NCBI RefSeq assembly: GCF_001638985.1
Contig: NW_017265157.1
Location: 248,001-312,000 of the forward strand
Source: Phycomyces blakesleeanus NRRL 1555(-)
Lineage: Eukaryota > Mucoromycota > Mucoromycetes > Mucorales > Phycomycetaceae
DNA length: 64,000 bases
Direction of reading: 5' to 3'
Numbering within the stretch: the first letter of the stretch is position 1; each line of letters starts with the position of its first letter. Below are positions 1-11,370 of the stretch, in pieces. The notes beneath the pieces were generated by a model. The model saw only the letters and a list, made by a program, of their open reading frames with translations, was not told the DNA's origin and searched no databases. A program made the position numbers and the translations under genes.

Positions 1-920
1 GAACGTTGAGAGATTTTGCTTTGGCTTCATTCGACTCGATTAAAACAAAAATCCCAAATCCCATACAACACAGCACAAGTTATATTGCATTATATTATAT
101 TATATACGATACACTTGCTTGTGGAATGCATTTCTAATTTTTTCCTACTCGCCTTCATAATATCATTAGCTGTTTTCTATTTGTTCCTCTGTACATCTGT
201 CTTTTCTCTATTTCCATGTGTAATATATAATGTGTATAGTGAGTAGAGATGCGTAGAATGTGTAATATGTATGCTCTTATTTTATTTATTCGTTTTTTAT
301 ATATATATTTCTCCTCTTCTTCTGCTTGATACTCACAAGAACACCCCCCAAATTAAAAGTGAAATTGAAAGAAGATAAAAAAATATATATAAAAACCACA
401 TGCAAAGTTTAATATATGTACAAAGATGATCAGACGATATACCATGTTTATTTATTTCTTTGTTATTATCACCAATAACTGAACCCACGTATCTGTGAGT
501 CATCCGATTGAATTGGCTTTACTTAAATAATTCACCCCCCAAAAAAGTAATAATAAGGCCAATGATGATAATAAAGATAAAGATAAAGATGTTGATGGTA
601 GTAAAATAAATAATGTTTCAATATTAATTGAAACAACAGAAAAAAAGAAACAAAGAAACAAAGAAAAACGGTAACATTAGTATTTTGTGCACAATACTGT
701 CCTTGTTCTTATCAATTTTTATTTTATTTTAATATTATAAATTTTTCAAGATGTAAAATAAAATAAGAAAAAAAAAGTTTATTTAATGATTTGTACAATA
801 TATATATATAACATTTGATCTTTTTTTTTCTTTCTTTCTTTCTTTTCTTTTCTTTTAGCTAAATATCATTATTCAGTAAACTAGCCTTTATTCAAACAAA
901 GATTCCAATAAAAAGGATAT
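1..920. other. AT-rich spacer, no gene seen
   Basis: Very AT-rich sequence with short homopolymers and a CT-rich tract followed by AG near 828-859. That tract could be a splice acceptor or a 5' leader for the ORF that follows. I see no protein-like reading frame here. Confidence 0.5.
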
Positions 921-1424
921 ATGGCGAGAATGACCTATATATCAAGCTATCCAAAATTCACCAAAGTTCTAGCATCCACTCGACTATCTTTTCAAAAGAT
1001 CGAATACACTTTGCTGCTCCACTTCCCGTCTCCGTCGACCATTCAATCCTTTATAACCAAGGCTACCCTGTTCCTGGCAGCACTCTTGGTCCCAACCTTC
1101 GATCCTAATTCTAGTGCTAATAACAGCAATAGACGATTAGAAACCAGCAGTGGCCACACAGCCCCAAAGACCTTTTCGGCAGACAAACTCAAGCCTCTAT
1201 TGTTGAATAAGGCCAGTGGGGTTGATAAGAATACTGGGTATGATGAGCCGTGTGAAATAAGCTATCAGAGAAGAGAACGCTGCAACTCTGCCAGTCTACG
1301 GATATTGTCGGCAGAGTACACAATGATCAGGGCATCAAAACTAACAAGACCACGCACCTATCGGTACAGCCTCGAACAACGCTCGGATCCATTTATAAAA
1401 GGACGCAAGAGCAGATTACACTAG
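921..1424 (+). CDS. Doubtful hypothetical ORF, 167 residues
   Basis: An uninterrupted frame with an ATG in a patch clearly richer in GC than its surroundings. The translation is basic and Ser/Thr-rich, with a hydrophobic stretch near residues 45-60 and no recognisable domain. A second frame around 970-1100 also reads in a protein-like way, so the true structure may be two exons or a frameshifted remnant. A CT-rich tract ending in AG lies about 60 bases upstream. I do not recognise the family. It may be a lineage-specific gene, part of a non-coding transcript, or chance. Confidence 0.25.
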   Translation: MARMTYISSYPKFTKVLASTRLSFQKIEYTLLLHFPSPSTIQSFITKATLFLAALLVPTFDPNSSANNSNRRLETSSGHTAPKTFSADKLKPLLLNKASGVDKNTGYDEPCEISYQRRERCNSASLRILSAEYTMIRASKLTRPRTYRYSLEQRSDPFIKGRKSRLH

Positions 1425-2028
1425 ATAGTATATAGATCCTGTCCTTTTTTTTTTAATTCTTTCTTAGCATCATCACTACCCTTACTACCCTTACTCTTCC
1501 TTTGTTTTCTGCCTGTCTTTTATACCTATATTTATGCTTGTTTTCATTTCATTTATGCTGTTCACCAGCGTACAAGGGAATCATCGAGGGAATTGCATCT
1601 CGTCATATAAGATTCCAATTGTTTATTCAGTATCTGTTTTTTTAATTATTTACTAAAACACCCTGCTCATTTTTTTTGTCAATTATTTGTTTCATTTTGG
1701 CTATAGGAAATGAGCTTTATAAAGTATAGTCGTTTAGTATATTCCTTTTTGTAACTAGAGTCCTTATTTTGGAAAGTTTGTCAACTCCCTCGACAGTTAT
1801 GGTGTGTTCGGGGATAAATATCTAAGTTATTAGGTAATTTTCAAAGTTCCATGACTTTTGCTACAGACAAGTTATTGAGAATTGCTTAAACATGTTCTAT
1901 AGGGAAGACTCTTCCGAATAACTCTTGTTTAAAAGATTCTAAAAACAAGGCTTGAATAAAAAGTCATGGACCTTCAAAGTCAAGAGGTATCAATAGAAAA
2001 TAGCAGAGTTTCAGCTTTTTTCTTAATA
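1425..2028. other. Spacer between ORF and MITE
   Basis: T-rich sequence with no supported gene. The final TA (2027-2028) is the left target-site duplication of the element that follows. Confidence 0.5.
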
Positions 2029-2426
2029 CAGGATTTTCGGACCCAAATGAGCTTTTTTTTTTTTTGCAAACTTTCGGTTTTTGGTGAAAATTAAATGGGT
2101 GCAGTTCAAGTATCGAAATGGTGATATTTGGACACTTACATGAAAATAAAAATTATGAGGTATGATTGCCCCCACTCGGCCTTACTTAACTCACCTCACA
2201 GGTGGAGACAATGAATTAACTACTGGGGTCTCCAATGTATATAGTCGATCTCTACGAGTGAGGTCAACTAAGGAAAGGGAGGGTGGGGGAAACCATATTT
2301 CATAATTTTTATTTTCATGTAAGTGTCCAAATATCACCATTTCGATACTTGAACTGCACCCATTTAATTTTCACCAAAAACCGAAAGTTTGCAAAAAAAA
2401 AAGCTCATTTGGGTCCGAAAATCCTG
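2029..2426. mobile_element. MITE with very long terminal inverted repeats (TA duplication)
   Basis: The outer ~140 bases at the left (from 2029, CAGGATTTTCGGACCC) and at the right (ending 2426) are almost perfect reverse complements. Weaker pairing continues inward to about 2210 and 2245, so nearly the whole 398 bp element is one palindrome. It is flanked on both sides by TA (2027-2028 and 2427-2428). There is no coding capacity. TA duplications and inverted ends fit a non-autonomous Tc1/mariner-type element. The near-identity of the arms suggests recent insertion or hairpin-based gene conversion. Confidence 0.85.
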
Positions 2427-4418
2427 TACTATCTGGTATAGTCTTCTTCACTAGTAAAATTCATTATTGTTAAATATTTTTCTTTTATATTTAATATAAA
2501 AAATACAAGTTAAATGTTCTCAAGACTATCAGCTTTGTAGTGAGCATACTTTTTGTGAGTTTTTGTAAGTGTTATTATATACTATTATTTGATTTAAAGA
2601 AAAAAAATAACAAAGAAAAACGATTTAAATGCTCGGCAAGTTTCTAAATTGAGCATCTATTTCATTGCTCAAGGTCATAAAAATCACAGAACATGGAATT
2701 AGATGCTGTCGGAAATACTACTGCTGCAGGCAACTTTTTTGAAAAGCATTTTCAAAAAGCATTTAAATCGGGAAAAACCAAATTTAAATGCTACTGCTAC
2801 GGATGCTCTGACTGTAAGAAATAATTTAATACTAATATACTGTCTCCACAGTTGTGCCAAAGTGAAGAAGATATATACGAGTGGAGGTTTCATAATGAAG
2901 AGGTTCATAAAATCCTGTCTTTTCAGACCTATTCGTCTTTGCATACTCAGGCCCGAGTGGCCAATTTTTTTATTATGTCTTATATAGAAAATAAAGAGAA
3001 GTTGTTAGAAAGAGAGAAAATGTGGGTGGAAAGTTTTTGTAAAACTGTCGATGAGAATAGCTCTTGTCATTTTAGAGGCTGAATTTAGTGTCTTTTACTC
3101 TTTGTATTGCTTTATTACCTCTCCTAAAATCGATCCAGCTCAGTAATTACTATGTTCGTGCTTAGATAGATGATCGACTTTCACCAGAACAACGGCTATT
3201 TATTAATGCTTATTTTTTCATTGATACTATAATAATTGCTGGTATTCCTATATTTGTTCATTGAACCGATCCTAATTTTTTTAGGCAATACATTGAGGAC
3301 GCTGGAGAACATCTTAAAAAGGATCTATTATTGAGGTGTAGAATAACCGCTGCAATTTGTGGGACTAAATTTGGGGTGATATCAATAACCAAATCACCCG
3401 ACAGTTATATTCTATCATTTAACCAGCCAAACAACCATTACTTTAATATTCTTTTCTATTTTCTTTCGGTTAATTCTTCAAATTAAAATACTTACATACA
3501 TATTATCCAGTCATATATAACTTCTCCGAACCAAGGCATATTGATAAAGGCACATATTTCACCGCCCATTGAGACTTTTCAGAGGCTCCCCTTTTAATTA
3601 AATGCCCTCCCCCGGCTCATTGGCGTTGTGCTGGTTGTATATAGCAACTTTTACCAGTAGACGTCGCCCTGGTGACAAACCAGATGCCGCGTAGACCTTG
3701 GCATCTTTCTGGGACATATAAAGCGCACCAGACCTATTCGCCTAATATTTTCTTCTTTTACTACGATTACACCGGAACCTCCATCATAGTGAGTGTTCAG
3801 TTTTCGTACAAAGATGGAAAAGGGACAGTTGTTGATGAGCTTGGCAGATTCAAACCCATGGATTATATTGTTGACAGGGAGCAATATCGTCTTGAAGCAT
3901 TGAGTTCTTCTACACAACATTTGCCTCAATTGTGTCAAGAATGAAACAATAAAACTGAAACCATACAAATAAAGAAGACAGCTTAAACGCTGAAACCAAC
4001 GTAGCAATGACAGAAGCATCGACCAGGGGTAATTCTCCGCTATACACGGACCAGAACTATAAATCTTTTAATTTCTTGCTTGAGAAGTGTTTGAGCGCTT
4101 TTTGCTGCTGGGAAGCAGTTGGGAATCTACGTTCGTAAGGCACAAATATGGGTGAAACAGTACGAAAGAAAAGTTAATAGAATTTTTGAGAAGCATAAAA
4201 AAGACATTCATAATACCGTGATTTATGTTTGATTATTGAAAGCAATCTACGTTTAAATTCAGTCGATGTAGAATGATCTTTTTCCCTCGTACATACTCCT
4301 TTTTTTTTGTTAGATGCATTCTGATCGCCACTACATTATTTCATTGTGATTGGCACTACAATAATTGGTATATTCACTTTATTAAAAAAGAAAAAAAAAA
4401 GAGTGGCACTATCATTTA
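2427..4418. other. Degenerate region with protein-like fragments, no intact gene
   Basis: Short frames look like eroded coding sequence. From an ATG at 2693 a frame contains a CYCYGC-like Cys cluster, and another frame covers 2852-3082, but a GTAAG/CACAG intron (2814-2851) does not join them in phase. Further fragments lie at about 3280-3420 and 3672-3944. Copies of TGGCACTA occur near 4351 and 4405. These may be remains of the transposon whose better-preserved part begins after 6080, but I cannot show that. Confidence 0.35.
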
Positions 4419-6088
4419 TCATTCGAAATGGAGGGCACAAAAGCGATGTCGATCCTTGCTGGCATCAATCAAAGAGTAGATAGTAGGGTAGGTCGGACGA
4501 CGCTTTGTTTTCCACAATTCTTCATCATTTACAGGCTGGCACAAACGCCAAAATGCTTCAGCTACCCTCAGCAACGTGCTAATGTTCTTCAAATTGACGA
4601 AGGATGCTAATTCTTCCAATTAGCGTGGAAACGCGAGCCGGCCAATTTCCTGCATAACATACATTCCATCATGACGTAGGCGTGACAAGTAAAAAGTGAT
4701 ATTAAACCCGTTAATTTGAAAAGTCAAAGCAGCCTGTAGTTTGTTCATATCAATAGTATCCTTGGCTAACGTTGCTAAACGCAGGAGATCGTGACATAAA
4801 GCATGGTTATCGGTGGTGTGGCTCGCCAACTTGACTTCGCCATATCCACGGCTTGGCCCAAAATCAAGTTGACATATCTCGGAAATAGTGGCATCAGGGC
4901 GTATTTCCCCACTTTCGTCACTTGTGACATTTGACCATCGCTACAAGACGTTTTTGTTTGGATCGGAAAACAAGGCAGACAAAATGGGATCATAATACAT
5001 GGTGAAGAGTTCACATTCGCCAAATGATTTCCTAGTCTTGATGGGCTTCAGAGGCAGTTTGCGCATTCTATTAAAAAATTGCTAAGTTCTTAAAAAATTT
5101 CAAGGCGTTTTTTGTCACTATCGTACTCTCCGTAATGGCTTACCCAGCTTTAATGCCCAACACCAAAGATCGTTCAAAGGGGTTTAGGCTCTTACTGAGC
5201 ATCAAAAGATCAATATCCGCATCGTCCTTTGAAAGTCTATTTGACTCCACATTGTTGATTATTCGGCATAGTTTCATACATGTATCATCATTCATATCCT
5301 GGTTGAAATCCACAGATTCAGTCAACAGTTCCAAGATCGGAAAGAACATCTTCAGTAAAAATATTGATGAGCAGTGTGCTGTATTGGTCAGGGCATAAAA
5401 GAAAGATGTTCGACAAGGCCAAAAGCTCGTGCATGGATGATTCGATGAAGAACAACCGGTCTGTCGATATTCGTTGAACGGCTTTCTTGAATTTTGTGAA
5501 TAACTCTGCCACATCCACGCCCTTAAAAATCCATGGAATTAATTGGGCCGGGGTTTCAACGTCTTCTAATATGGTGGCAGTAGCCGCGACAGTTTCTGTA
5601 GCACTAGTATCCACTGTGGACTCGACCTTGGTTGTTTTCGTGGTATCGTTTGCTGCGGAAAAGGAGGAAAGTGCTCTCGTTGCTCGTTCAGCGGCGTCAT
5701 GGACGTATTCCGTGCATTTGACATCAACGTCTAGCTGGGTCAGTTTTCGCGTCCTTTCCATCCAATACAACTTAAATTTTTCGGATTTCTTCGAAAGATC
5801 CAATTCTGATTGCAAACGTTTTTGATCCACTGCAAGATGGCGGCTGTTGATAATTGAAGTGTATCGACTAACTGTATATTGTTTGTCTAATAAGCCGAAA
5901 TTTTCCGTGAAAGATTTCAGTGTAATAGTATCCTTGTTATTGATACACCACTGAATATCAGCAGCCAGAACACGCTGCTTTTTTCTTGACGGAGCTTTTG
6001 TAGAGGAATAGTTTGCAGTTCGTCTCATTTGACCAAGTATTAGCAAAGAAAGGGGCAAGTCAATAAAAATTTTCTGCAGTGCAAGCAT
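4419..6088 (-). pseudogene. Decayed gene of a GYGEVK-containing mucoromycete family
   Basis: The reading direction is from 6088 down to 4419. The longest intact part (6088 to about 5330) encodes a basic N-terminus followed by a helical, Lys/Glu-rich region. It then shifts frame near 5330, continues to a stop at 5140-5142, and resumes with further shifts between about 4900 and 5020. A conserved-looking segment has RPDAT (4887-4901) followed after about 12 residues by GYGEVK (4830-4847), then a hydrophobic/aromatic stretch. An in-frame TAA at 4620-4622 splits off the last 66 residues. The arrangement of RPD followed by GEVK resembles a PD-(D/E)XK nuclease core; this is my inference. Hypothetical proteins of this general type are common in Mucoromycota, often near transposons (recalled, not searched). 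With at least four breaks it is a pseudogene. It lies head to head with the transposase. Confidence 0.7.
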
Positions 6089-8081
6089 CTTTTTTCTGAT
6101 GAGAATGATATCGCCATTTCGTTGTCAGTTGATGGCTTTGCTCCACACAAGGTTCCTGGTTCGGTGACCATTTTACATGCCACCGTGCTCAACCTTCCTC
6201 CAATGGTCCGTTACGAGTGCAAGCGAATGATCCAGATCGCAATGATCCCTTCCGCAACTGTACCTGCCGACTTCTGGTCATTTCTTGAGCCGACCATCAA
6301 ATCGCTCGAGATACTGCAAGCAGACGGAATGGTGATAAAAAAACCAACGAAAACAATGAGAGCAAAAGTCCATGTTCTCATGGCAACTGGTGACATTCCA
6401 GCATTGGCAAAGCTGGCATGCCATGCTGGCCATACAAGCAAAAATGGCTGTCGTATCTGCAACGTTGTTGGACAAACTCCAGGTCATGGCCAATATTTCA
6501 GAACCTTGCCAGGCACCACCATCCGCACCGTAGAGAGCTTCAGAAGCTTCAACCCGGATAGTGTGCTGTGCAAGGGCCTCAAAGGACAATCTCCATTCGC
6601 TTCATTGACGTCATTCACAGGCCCATTTTTCTTTGCCCTCGATGAGATGCATGGTCTTTGTCACGGAATCGGCAAGCAGGTCTGGGGGCTTGTTTGCGGG
6701 AAGTATGGATCTAAGCACCCCCTTTTCCTCTCTGCTGGAGCACAGAAGGAGATAGGCGCGGCAATGGAAGGAACAAGAGGATCGATCCCAACATCTTTCC
6801 ATGGTGCTTGGAGGGACGTGGCAAGACACGCAGGATATTTCCGGGCTGTGGACTGGGCCGATTTCCTTCTGTTTGTGGTTCCCACTCTGGTGGCGGAGCG
6901 TGTCCACGATCAAGATGCACGGAAGGCATTGCTTGGCCTTGTGCAAGCATGCACTCTACTCATGAGTTGGGAGTTATCAGTAGAGGAACAAACCTCTATA
7001 AAAAGGTATGTTTAGTGTTATTCAGAGTTTTATTTTTGGAACTTATTCTGATCTTTCTCTTAGAAACCTCATTAAGCGGAATTCGTGCCTGGAAGGTCAT
7101 TTCCAAAATGGTAAAGTTGGAATAGAGATATTCACTATCAACCAACACCTATTGCAGAATTACCCGGCGATGATGGGTGCATTTGGCACTCCCAGAGCGT
7201 ACAGCGCCAGGTCGCTAGAGAGGGCCATTGGAGAATATTCTCGGTCGATAAAAAGCAATTCTGCTATTGGTGCAAACGCCGGGAACATCATGCTGAGACT
7301 TGCCCGTACAAGACGTGTGGATGTAAACGGAGCCTCGGTAGTTAAGGCGAGGACAACAGCAAGAATATTGCAATACGATGACAAGTCTGCTGGTTGGCCG
7401 ATGACTGAGGAAGGTGAGCATGTTGGCGTTGACTCAGACATTGAGTTCTGGGGGCCTTTGGGATGTAGAACGATTCATGACAGCATTGAAGAAATTTCTT
7501 GTCTCCCAGTTCTTCTTGCGAAGTTCTATGAATCAAAGGGAGTGGAATGCAGCACGATTGATCCAGCCTTGACAACAAGCCGCAAGGCTTTTGTCAATGG
7601 CTGTGTGATAGACTCTGCGTTCGCCCACAAAGTACAAAGAGAGGCCCACCACGTTCGCCTTCAGTTGCAGGTAAACAAGGCAACAAACGCAAGACCAGGA
7701 TCGTCTCCTGCTCTAAAAGACTTCTTTGTCAAAGTTGTTCTTTTCTTTGAGCATGTCAATGAGGGAAAAAGATGGCCACTTGCTTTGGTGTTGGTGTATA
7801 GCACGATGCTGTACAATGGTGTGCCGGTGGCGCGAAATGGGCAAATGAAGCCAAAGGTAGTTCACCTGGCGGATGTCAAGGAATTGGTTGGGCTGGTGGT
7901 GTCGGGCGCGACAGTAAATACAACAACAGCAACGACGACAGCATACATAGTGTGGCCAGAACTCAACCGTGGCCCTAAGTTGTCACTTGGTTCTTTTGCT
8001 GATACTAGAGACCTTCATGCATTTTGGAAAAGTGCAAATTATTGCTTTATAAGGGAAACTTTTAAAATTTTCCAAATCTAA
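6080..8081 (+). CDS. Tnp2-type (CACTA/EnSpm-like) transposase, 5'-truncated
   Basis: Two exons, 6080-7005 and 7064-8081, are joined across a 58 bp GT-AG intron in phase. The frame is open from a possible acceptor AG at 6078-6079 (an in-frame stop sits at 6041). It starts in mid-domain with an SVDGFAPHK block, followed by LNLPPMVRYECK, a GDIPALAKLACHAGHTSKNG block with the CRIC cysteines, and FALDEMHGLCHG. Exon 2 has NQHLLQNYP and GTPRAYSARSLERAIG. These blocks and their order match fungal and plant Tnp2-like DDE transposases. The usual N-terminal part is missing upstream, where the antisense decayed gene lies, so this copy is probably truncated or its first exons are unrecognised. The last ~25 residues run into a fold-back repeat and are probably not native. 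I could not identify terminal repeats for the whole element. Confidence 0.8.
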
Positions 8082-8985
8082 AAATAAAACAAGTGTAACA
8101 TGACAGACAAAAATTGGAAAAGTTCCTCTTACCCTGTTAATAGGGACCTTGGTGAGACGATAAGAGACATTTAGGCGCCGAGTTACCAAATATGAATTTC
8201 TATCAAACATTTTTTGTCGGAATATCATGTCTCATACATAGTATACATTTGGTAATCGTTGCCTGTCGGAAAAGGAGTAGTACTAAGCTCACGAATGCTG
8301 CTTCATATAATCAAGCTAATGAGAGATTCGTTAACTTTTATTAAATAATAGTCATTTTTTTCTTGGTATTATGTTAGAACAAAAATATTAATACTAGCTT
8401 TATTAAAAAAATAATGAAAAAAAATAAGTAGAGAAAAGTATACTGAAGGATGCTTATATTCTTACATGCATACGTTAAAATTACAACTATTAATATTTTC
8501 AAGCTTAATGTATTCGTGCATTTAGCAACAAAGAAATAATACAATATGATTGGTCTATTATGTTTTACAATGTTTGAAAAATTTCTTTCAAGTTTGACAA
8601 ACTTTTGAGAAAATTTATCAAACATTCGCGTTTTTCACACCCAAATTTCCTTATACGGATGATTTAAACTCCTACAAATGTTTTAAAAGGTTTCACCAAG
8701 GTCTCTAATATTTGAAAAATTTGAGGTGAACTTTTCCAAATTTTTTGGTCAATAATTTTCTATATTTGTCTTCTACTAAACTGCCTTTACAAATCACTTT
8801 AAAAAAGGAGGAAAATATTTAATTTCTTTCCTTGTAATTTTAGTGATAATTATATGTCCGGTAATATACATAGAAAGTCTCATCTGATCAAAGTGACTCC
8901 ACTTTAAAAAGTAATTTAGTGTAGTACCCGACAATTTGAAAAATTGTTGAAAAATTTGAATGCATGAAGGTCTCTATTGTCAATC
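8007..8985. repeat. Decayed long imperfect inverted repeat at the transposase 3' end
   Basis: Two pairs of inverted copies are nested. TAGAGACCTTCATGCATT at about 8009-8026 matches the reverse complement at about 8958-8976 over 18 bases. TTGGAAAAGTTC plus GACCTTGGTGA at about 8114-8156 matches the reverse complement at about 8698-8745. The four blocks in order a, b, c', d' form a fold-back structure nearly 1 kb long with unequal arms. It is very AT-rich with no coding capacity. It may be an old MITE, or subterminal transposase-binding repeats. Confidence 0.55.
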
Positions 8986-9011
8986 TTTTCTCTAATATTA
9001 TATGATACATA

Positions 9012-9263
9012 CACTCTTTCCGGAAATTATTGGTGCAAAAATAAAAACAAACTTGGTGCAAAAATAAAAATAAATTTGGTGCAAAAATAAAAAATTATTT
9101 AGTGCAAAAACAAAGATAAAATTTGGTGCAATTTTTTTTACCATTTCTCTGCTTAATTCATCTTTTTGGTGCATTTGGTGCATTCCATTTTTGCACCAAA
9201 TAATTTTGTATTTTTGCACCAAATTGATTTTTATTTTTGCACCAATAATTTCCGGAAAAAGTG
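9012..9263. mobile_element. MITE with TA duplication and internal TTGGTGCAAAAA repeats
   Basis: The outer arms (from 9012, CACTCTTTCCGGAAATTATT, and the reverse complement ending at 9263) pair over roughly 80 bases with a few mismatches. TA flanks both ends (9010-9011 and 9264-9265). Inside each arm the motif TTGGTGCAAAAATAAAAA is repeated in tandem, in opposite orientation in the two halves. No coding capacity. It fits a non-autonomous Tc1/mariner-like element, but its ends differ from those of the 2029-2426 element, so it is a separate family. Confidence 0.82.
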
Positions 9264-9650
9264 TACACCAACGTCTGTGTGTTGGCTAATATAAAATATA
9301 GAAATACAACGCATATTAAATGGCCCGGTCCGAACAGTTCCGGATAATCTTCACAAATATATATCACACCCAAAGACTTTTGACCTGTTTATGGTAATTT
9401 TTTTGGCCAAATTTTGAGTTAAGGGTGCTTATTGGCTGTAATAAGGTTCAAGCTCAAAAATAAAAAAATACGTAGAAGTTTTGAGTTTCAGACAGTTACT
9501 CAAACGAAAATATCTATTTCAATTGGCTGATTACTTGTAAATAAATAAATAAAAATAAGAAAAGCAGAAGAAAAAAAGGGTCTTAGACTATTTTGGGTAG
9601 ATTTTGCGCAAAAATATTTTATATGCTACTGAGCAAAAGAGAATAAACCC

Positions 9651-9745
9651 TTTTGCGACAGAAAAAAAATAAAAAAAGAAGTTTTGTGACAGAGAAAAAG
9701 AAAAAAATATATTTTGCGACAGAGCAAATGCAAAAAAAGAAAAAT
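9651..9745. repeat. Imperfect tandem TTTTGCGACAGAG unit
   Basis: The core TTTTGCGACAGA occurs at 9651-9662, as TTTTGTGACAGAG at 9682-9694 and again at 9712-9724, separated by A-rich filler. The spacing is about 30 bases. It was probably generated by slippage. Confidence 0.55.
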
Positions 9746-10787
9746 GAGAGATTTTATTGGCTTAGGATATTCAGAATTGACCAAAGACTTTCGTACTTGC
9801 GAAGGCCAGCAGCCAAGGTATTCATGGTGATAAGACTTTTCTTGGAATAAGCTTTCTAGTTTCTTATTTTATGGTTTTTTTCCCTCTCATCTGTTTGTAA
9901 TATCAATTTCTTAGTACTTTGCACCGTATCAGACCAATACCTACAAAAATATTTGTAAAGACCGTGATTATTCCCACTCATTGTAAAATTTGTTGTATTG
10001 TAGAAAAAAATACTAAGTTAATAAAAACCAAGAAAAAAACTTTGTCCCCAAAAAAAATCCCAACCGACGTCACGCACTTGACATTTTAACTGAAGGATTA
10101 GTATATTTCTTTTATTTCTTTTTTCTTTCTTTTCATTTTTAGTTCAAGTAAGTACTAATAAATATAATATGTATCTACTTTTTTATTAGAAGCCCTTTTA
10201 CTTTGAAACAAGGTATTGTTCTTAACAGAGTACATTTATAGGTTTATAAAGCCTTTACTAATACTTTTGTTTTCTAGATTACGGTCATTTTGAGTAGCTC
10301 CATTGTGTTCTTTAGCGAAGGTAAATATCTTTATCTTAATAGCTTGAGTTTGTTTTTCTATTATTAACTTTGTGCTTCTTTTTGCTTTAGGTAAGTCATA
10401 GTGGAATCTATTCTTTATTGCTTTCAAGAGGTAAGATTTCAATGTTTGAACATGTCCCATTTTATTATTAATATTAATTTTTGTCTTCATTTCTATAGTT
10501 TTTATATTCTCCATCTGTTACTGTTTCTTTACTGCCTCCGTTCCCATCGTAGTAAACAGTCGTTACTACTACAATTTTTGGGCTATTACATAGTTTTTTC
10601 TTATATTGTTTACATTATTATTTAGTATTGCAAGGGTATTTTTGCTCTAATTTTTAGTTCTGCACTTTTTTGCGCTTTTTTGTTTCTCAATTTATTTCTC
10701 AAATAAAAATTTCAAACCTTTTCAGACCAGATTTTACGTAATACAGATTTTACAAATGAGGAACATTTTTTGGCCATTTCACAAAAT

Positions 10788-10807
10788 GGGGGGAGGGGGT
10801 TGGGGGG
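10788..10807. repeat. G-rich run, potential G-quadruplex
   Basis: Runs of six, five and six G separated by A and TT lie in an otherwise AT-dominated region. Three runs, two of them six long, could supply four GGG tracts, so a quadruplex is possible on this strand. Confidence 0.5.
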
Positions 10808-11332
10808 TCCTCACGACTGCTGTGTATTCTATATAAGGAAGGTTTGTTGGCCAACTTGACTACTGTTTATAGAATAGTGCGTTATTCCAAAAACAATCTT
10901 AAGGTTTACAAAAAAAATCTTTGGGTGTGATATATATATTAACCAATAGACTAAAAGTCCAGTGCACATAACTTTTAAAGATATAAAATAAAATAAAGCT
11001 ATTCTATACAAGTAGTAGACAAATCTATAATCACAAGCTCAACAACACCAAAAAAAAAAAAAAAAGGTTTACATAGTCAGCCAATTATAGTGTAATATCT
11101 ATTTATAGATCGGCTAAATATACGGTTTTCTTAGATACACGTATTCTATTGGATATAGAATGTACAGAAAAGGAAATTATCTTATCGGAGTCTACTTTAC
11201 TGTACGAGTGTCTTTAGATTATATCTTTGGCTCTCTCTCTTTATAAATATTATTATATTATTAATTCAAGGGTGTTTCTTTAGTGACTTATTTTACTTGT
11301 TAAAAGTTCTGTCACTTTTTACAGCAAACAGT

Positions 11333-11333
<1 letters not shown>

Positions 11334-11368
<35 letters not shown>

Positions 11369-11370
11369 AA
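11334..11370. repeat. (GAAA)n microsatellite
   Basis: About nine GAAA units followed by an A run. Confidence 0.9.

Noticed and set aside
5487..5825. Plus-strand frame of 112 codons
   Set aside because: Lies opposite the better-supported minus-strand decayed gene and has a Ser/Val-rich shadow composition.
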